A model generated the notes under the pieces. The model was given only the letters and a program-made list of their open reading frames with translations, had not been told where the DNA came from and searched no databases. A stretch of DNA of 9,093 bases from an uncultured Aquincola sp. (GTDB lineage: Bacteria; Pseudomonadota; Gammaproteobacteria; Burkholderiales; Burkholderiaceae): assembly GCA_937883885.1 (NCBI GenBank), contig CAKZXL010000481.1, positions 1-9,093 on the forward strand, given 5' to 3'. Shown here in pieces: positions 6,138-9,093 of the stretch. Made by a program: the position numbers and the translations under genes. The stretch's first letter is position 1, and each line of letters opens with the position of its first letter.

Positions 6138-7910
6138 TCAATGCGCCTCGCAGGACGCGTGGCTCTCGTGGTCGGCCGCGCCGCACACGTGCGCCTTGCA
6201 GTCGCTTCGCTGCAGCACGCCTTCGCCGGCGCCGCGCAGCCCGGCCGCGTTGGCTTCGTCGGTGTCGAGGTGCAGTTCGAGCACCGCACCGTCGTCGACA
6301 CGCAAGGCGACATGTCGCAGCACCGTGCCGCGCGGCGTGTCGAGCGCGACCTCGATCTCGCCGCGGTTTTCGACGCCGAGCCGCCGGGCATCGGCGCTCG
6401 TCAGGTGCAGGTGCCGGCGCGCGACGATCAGACCCGTGGTGCGCAAGGTCCCTGCCGGCCCCGCCAGCGTGACCTCGGCGCTGCGCGCGAGATCGCCGGA
6501 CAGGCGCAGCGGCGCCTCGATGCCGAGCCGGATGGCCTCGGTGCGGCTGACCTCGATCTGGTTGGCCGCACGGCAAGGCCCGACGACGCGCACGCGTTCG
6601 AGCCGGTCGCGCTCGCCGATCACGGAAACGGTTTCCTCGGCGGCGAAAAAGCCGGGCTGGCTGAGCGCTTGCGACACGCGCAGCGCGTGGCCGGTGCCGA
6701 ACAGAGTCTCGACGGCGGCCTGGGTGAGATGCACGTGGTGGGCCGAGATCGCCACCGGCATCGAGAAGTCCTGCCGCGGCGCCGCGCGCTCGGCGTGGCG
6801 CAGCACCTCTGCGGTCTCGCGGGCGATGACCCACTGCTCGCGCGCCCGCACCGCCAGCACCGCCACCTGCGAGCGCGGTGCCTGCAGCTCGGCGGCCGCG
6901 GCACCGGACGCGCCGAAGCACTCGTTACGGTCCTCGTCGAGACGCACGCCGAGGAACTCCAGGCCCTCCAGGATGCGCCGTCGCAGCGCGGCAGAGTTCT
7001 CCCCTGCCCCGCCGGTGAAGGCGACGGCGTCGCAGCCGCCCATCGCCGCGGCGTAGGCGCCGATGTACTTGCGCACGCGGTAGGCGTGGACCTGCAGCGC
7101 CGTCCGGGCGCCTGCATGCCCCTGGCGCGCCTGGGCCTCGATATCGCGCAGGTCCGGGCCGATGCCAGACAGCGCCTTCAATCCGCTGTCGTGGTACAGC
7201 GCCGCTTCGATCTGCGCCGGGTCGAGCCCGAGCGTCTGCGCGACGAACCCCGGTATGCCCGGGTCCAGGTCGCCGCTGCGCGTGCCCATCACGAGCCCCT
7301 CCAGCGCCGTCATCCCCATCGAGGTGTCGATGGACCGGCCGCGGTCGATCGCGCACACGCTTGCACCGCTGCCGAGGTGGCAGCTGACGATGCGCAATTG
7401 CTCCGGCGCCCGCTGCAGCGCACCGCTCACCGCTTCAAGCACGTGCCGATGCGACAGACCATGAAAGCCGTAGCGGCGCACGCCGGCGTCGCGCCAGGCC
7501 TGCGGCACCGCATAGAGCGACGCCTGCTCGGGCATGCCGGCATGGAACGCGGTGTCGAACACCGCCACCTGCGGCAGGCCCGGCCAGCGCTCGCGCGCCA
7601 GGCGGATGCCGGCCAGCGCGACTGGGTTGTGCTGGGGCGCCAGCGGGGCGGCGTGTTCGATCTCGCGTTGGACGTCCGCGTCGACGAGCACGGCCTCGTT
7701 CAGGCGAGGTCCGCCGTGCGCAACACGATGGCCGACGGCGTCGATCGCCGGCATGCCGGCATCACGCAGTCGGCGCTCGATCTCGTCGAACGCCGCGGCA
7801 TCGACCGCTGGACGGTCGATCGTGACCTCCATCAGCGGCGTGGCGGACACCGGGTCGAAGATGCCGAACTTGAGCGTCGCGCTGCCGGCGTTGAGCGAGA
7901 GGATGTGCAT
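6138..7910 (-). CDS. Acetate kinase-PduL phosphotransacylase fusion (acetyl-CoA to acetate plus ATP on one chain)
   Basis: A 590-residue two-domain enzyme. Residues 1 to about 372 are a complete acetate kinase: LNAGSATLKF with N7, GHRVAHGG with R62, H94 (APQHNP), D119 and H123 (FDTAFH), H150 (GFHGLSH), R211 (MGTRSGDLDPG) and E304 (FTGGAGENSA), matching the catalytic set of AckA. After a linker of about ten residues, 384-558 form a PduL-type phosphotransacylase, unrelated to classical Pta. Its zinc ligands are present: H392 and H394 (HHVHLT), a Glu in AAEET (423-427), H500 and H502 (RRHLHLT), and H547 in LELHLDTDEANAAG. Together the domains would convert acetyl-CoA plus phosphate to acetyl phosphate and then to acetate plus ATP, or the reverse. 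A Cys/His-rich tail follows (571-590). The ATG at 7908-7910 fits the AckA N-terminus; a TTG at 7931 overlapping the fabI stop is an alternative adding seven residues. It lies in a row with fabI and the thiolase. Confidence 0.95.
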   Translation of the reverse strand: MHILSLNAGSATLKFGIFDPVSATPLMEVTIDRPAVDAAAFDEIERRLRDAGMPAIDAVGHRVAHGGPRLNEAVLVDADVQREIEHAAPLAPQHNPVALAGIRLARERWPGLPQVAVFDTAFHAGMPEQASLYAVPQAWRDAGVRRYGFHGLSHRHVLEAVSGALQRAPEQLRIVSCHLGSGASVCAIDRGRSIDTSMGMTALEGLVMGTRSGDLDPGIPGFVAQTLGLDPAQIEAALYHDSGLKALSGIGPDLRDIEAQARQGHAGARTALQVHAYRVRKYIGAYAAAMGGCDAVAFTGGAGENSAALRRRILEGLEFLGVRLDEDRNECFGASGAAAAELQAPRSQVAVLAVRAREQWVIARETAEVLRHAERAAPRQDFSMPVAISAHHVHLTQAAVETLFGTGHALRVSQALSQPGFFAAEETVSVIGERDRLERVRVVGPCRAANQIEVSRTEAIRLGIEAPLRLSGDLARSAEVTLAGPAGTLRTTGLIVARRHLHLTSADARRLGVENRGEIEVALDTPRGTVLRHVALRVDDGAVLELHLDTDEANAAGLRGAGEGVLQRSDCKAHVCGAADHESHASCEAH

Positions 7911-7927
7911 GGCCCTGCCCGTTGGCT

Positions 7928-8707
7928 TCAATGGAACACCATGCCTTCGACATGAAAGCCGGCGTCGACGTGCACGACTTCGCCGGTGATCGCCGATGCG
8001 TAGGGACTGGCGAGCAGCAGTGCCACGCGGCCGACCTCGCAGCCGTCCACGGTGCGCCGTTGCGGCGACCGGCGCGCGGCCTCGTCGAGCAGCTCGTCGA
8101 AGTGGGTGATGCCCGAAGCGGCCCGGGTGCGCACCGGCCCCGCGGAGATCGCGTTGACGCGGATGCCGGCCGGCCCGAGTTCGTGCGCGAGATAGCGCAC
8201 CGAGGCCTCCAAGGCGGCCTTCACCGGTCCCATCACGTTGTAGTGCTCGACCACCTTCTCGGCGCCGTAGTAACTCACCGTCGTGAGACTGCCGCCGTCG
8301 CGCATGAGCGGCTCGGCCAGGCGCGCCATGCGGATCAACGAGTGGCAGGACACCAGCATCGCCTCGGCGAACCCGGCGCCCGAACAGTCGGTGAGGCGGC
8401 CCTGCAGGTCTTCCTTGCGCGCCGATGCGATCGAATGGAATACGAAGTCGAGCTTCCCCCAGCGTTCGCGCAGCGCGTCGAACACCGCTTCAAGTTGCCC
8501 GTCCTGCAGCACGTTGCACGGCAGCAGCTGCGCTTGCACCTCCTCCGCGAGAGGCGCGACGTAGGGCCGGGCCTTCTCGCTGTAGTAGGTCATGGCCAGC
8601 TCGGCGCCGGCGTTGCGAAAGTGGCGCGCCGCAGACCAGGCCAGGCTGTCGGCGTTGGCCACGCCGACCACGAGGCCTTTGCGGCCCGTCAGATCGATCA
8701 CTTCCAT
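7928..8707 (-). CDS. fabI: Enoyl-[acyl-carrier-protein] reductase, FabI type (NADH-dependent)
   Basis: This short-chain dehydrogenase-fold enzyme reduces the trans-2-enoyl-ACP double bond in the last step of each fatty-acid elongation cycle. The 259-residue length is close to E. coli FabI (262). The nucleotide-binding loop is GLVVGVANADSLAW (11-24). The catalytic residues sit at the same numbers as in E. coli: Y146 (in SYYGAEK), Y156 and K163 (YNVMGPVK, the FabI Y-x6-K spacing rather than the usual SDR Y-x3-K). HSIASA at 91-96 puts Ala where E. coli has Gly93, as also occurs naturally in S. aureus FabI. GEVVHVDAGFHVEGM near the end is typical. The ATG at 8705-8707 follows AAGGAGGA, which decides against a 328-residue version reading into the upstream gene. 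No other fatty-acid synthesis gene is near; its partner genes are acetate/acetyl-CoA enzymes, so it may be a condition-specific second copy. Confidence 0.95.
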   Translation of the reverse strand: MEVIDLTGRKGLVVGVANADSLAWSAARHFRNAGAELAMTYYSEKARPYVAPLAEEVQAQLLPCNVLQDGQLEAVFDALRERWGKLDFVFHSIASARKEDLQGRLTDCSGAGFAEAMLVSCHSLIRMARLAEPLMRDGGSLTTVSYYGAEKVVEHYNVMGPVKAALEASVRYLAHELGPAGIRVNAISAGPVRTRAASGITHFDELLDEAARRSPQRRTVDGCEVGRVALLLASPYASAITGEVVHVDAGFHVEGMVFH

Positions 8708-8711
8708 GAAG

Positions 8712-8719
8712 TCCTCCTT
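8712..8719 (-). promoter_or_regulatory. Strong ribosome-binding site that fixes the fabI start
   Basis: AAGGAGGA on the minus strand, with five bases between its GGAGG core and the ATG at 8705-8707. It is the best Shine-Dalgarno match in the window, and it rules out the 69-residue upstream extension, which is Arg/Ala-rich and lies across the neighbouring gene. Confidence 0.8.
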
Positions 8720-8748
8720 GCTTGGTCGATTCGAAAGCTCGCGGGCCG

Positions 8749-8967
8749 TCAGCGCGGGCCGTCCCCGCCGCCGCCGCTGTCGGCGCGGATCACGAGGTAC
8801 AGCAGCACGACGCACAGCCCGAGCAGCGCGTGCAGCCTCCAGCCGAGCACATGGGCCCGGTGCTCCAGCACCAGCAGCAACAGCGCGACGCCAGCGAAGA
8901 TCCAGAAGACCCACATCGGCCAGGCGCGGCTTGATTCAGTGCCGGTTGTCTTCCTCGGGGTGGTCAT
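8749..8967 (-). CDS. Small two-helix membrane protein, DUF2933-like
   Basis: A 72-residue protein with a short polar N-terminus, a first hydrophobic segment at about 18-34, the motif LEHRAHVLGW at 34-43, a second hydrophobic segment at about 46-60, and a Gly/Asp-rich tail ending GGGGDGPR. The EHRAHxxGW stretch between two short helices is the signature I associate with DUF2933 proteins, whose function is unknown and which in my recollection often sit near metal-resistance genes. The start at ATG 8965-8967 is chosen because GAGGG lies nine bases upstream and the longer frame back to 9078 would overlap the preceding gene. Ten bases separate it from that gene and 41 from fabI. The two-helix membrane topology is clear; family assignment is by eye and could be wrong. 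Confidence 0.75.
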   Translation of the reverse strand: MTTPRKTTGTESSRAWPMWVFWIFAGVALLLLVLEHRAHVLGWRLHALLGLCVVLLYLVIRADSGGGGDGPR

Positions 8968-8977
8968 GGCCCGGCCC

Positions 8978-9093
8978 TCAGCGCTCGTTGCGGTGCGGTG
9001 ACCACGCCTGGGCCGCAAACTCGATCTCGTCGGTGCGCTGCGGCAGCCGCACCCAGACCCGGAAGCGGTACGGACCATCCTTGGCCACGCCGA
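8978..9093 (-). CDS. C-terminal fragment of an unrecognised protein (runs off window)
   Basis: The last 37 codons of a gene that enters from the window edge, ending in TGA at 8978-8980. Visible sequence includes PYRFRVWVRLPQRTDEIEF and a tail WSPHRNER. The alternating hydrophobic/polar pattern suggests beta strands, perhaps the end of an immunoglobulin-like or cupredoxin-like domain, but I do not recognise the family. The frame is preferred over the overlapping 109-residue frame because its composition is protein-like and its stop lies ten bases before the start of the DUF2933-like gene, which fits the tight operon spacing here. Confidence 0.6.
   Translation of the reverse strand, partial: GVAKDGPYRFRVWVRLPQRTDEIEFAAQAWSPHRNER

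Noticed and set aside
4934..6391. A 485-residue version of the thiolase
   Set aside because: The extra 91 residues are Arg/Thr/Cys-rich, overlap the ackA-pduL gene and precede a clear ribosome-binding site and ATG at 6118.
7910..7931. TTG start of the ackA-pduL gene overlapping the fabI stop
   Set aside because: It would add seven residues before the usual AckA N-terminus; the ATG at 7910 fits the family start. Not fully excluded.
6066..7955. A 629-codon open frame on the plus strand covering the whole ackA-pduL gene
   Set aside because: It is exactly antisense to a well-supported gene; the composition is Arg/His/Ala-rich with no domain. At this GC content long antisense open frames are expected.
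8708..8748. Possible promoter in the 41-base gap before fabI
   Set aside because: No -35/-10 pair or FNR-like dyad is seen; the gap mostly holds the ribosome-binding site.
7922..9001. A 359-codon plus-strand frame across fabI and the small membrane gene
   Set aside because: Antisense shadow; the minus strand carries FabI with its full catalytic set and a strong ribosome-binding site.

Overview
The window is very GC-rich (roughly 70% by eye). Every gene I can support lies on the minus strand, so the biological reading direction runs from base 9093 down to base 1. Protein families, codon bias and tight gene packing suggest a proteobacterium, most likely a betaproteobacterium of the Burkholderiales type. 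That placement is inference; there is no rRNA or marker gene here.

Reading from the upstream end: the window opens with the last 37 codons of an unrecognised protein. A small two-helix membrane protein resembling DUF2933 follows. Then comes a tightly spaced metabolic group: a FabI-type enoyl-ACP reductase, a two-domain protein joining acetate kinase to a PduL-type phosphotransacylase, and an acetyl-CoA acetyltransferase (thiolase). These three connect acetyl-CoA, acetyl phosphate, acetate/ATP, acetoacetyl-CoA and fatty-acid synthesis.

A 107-base gap follows, the largest in the window. It holds a convincing MerR-type promoter: a TTGACC -35, a 19-base spacer filled by a near-perfect 23-base dyad, and a poor -10. 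Behind it lies a second group of five genes with overlaps or short gaps: a MerR-family regulator with two candidate metal-ligand cysteines, a shortened and active-site-altered relative of AMP/thymidine phosphorylases (ATGA overlap with merR), a cyclopropane-fatty-acid synthase (12-base gap), an MFS efflux transporter (8-base overlap), and the start of a protein with two YHS domains followed by membrane helices. The last is most likely a P1B metal-transporting ATPase that runs off the window.

The two groups suggest a stress or low-oxygen/metal-response locus: substrate-level ATP from acetyl-CoA and C2/C4 acyl metabolism in the first, membrane lipid modification, efflux and metal export under a MerR switch in the second. 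The most notable single item is the acetate kinase-PduL fusion, which would put both steps from acetyl-CoA to acetate plus ATP on one polypeptide and ends in a Cys/His-rich tail. Next are the degenerate nucleoside-phosphorylase homologue embedded in a membrane-lipid/metal operon, and the MerR operator itself. No tRNA, rRNA, insertion sequence, CRISPR array or convincing Rho-independent terminator was seen.
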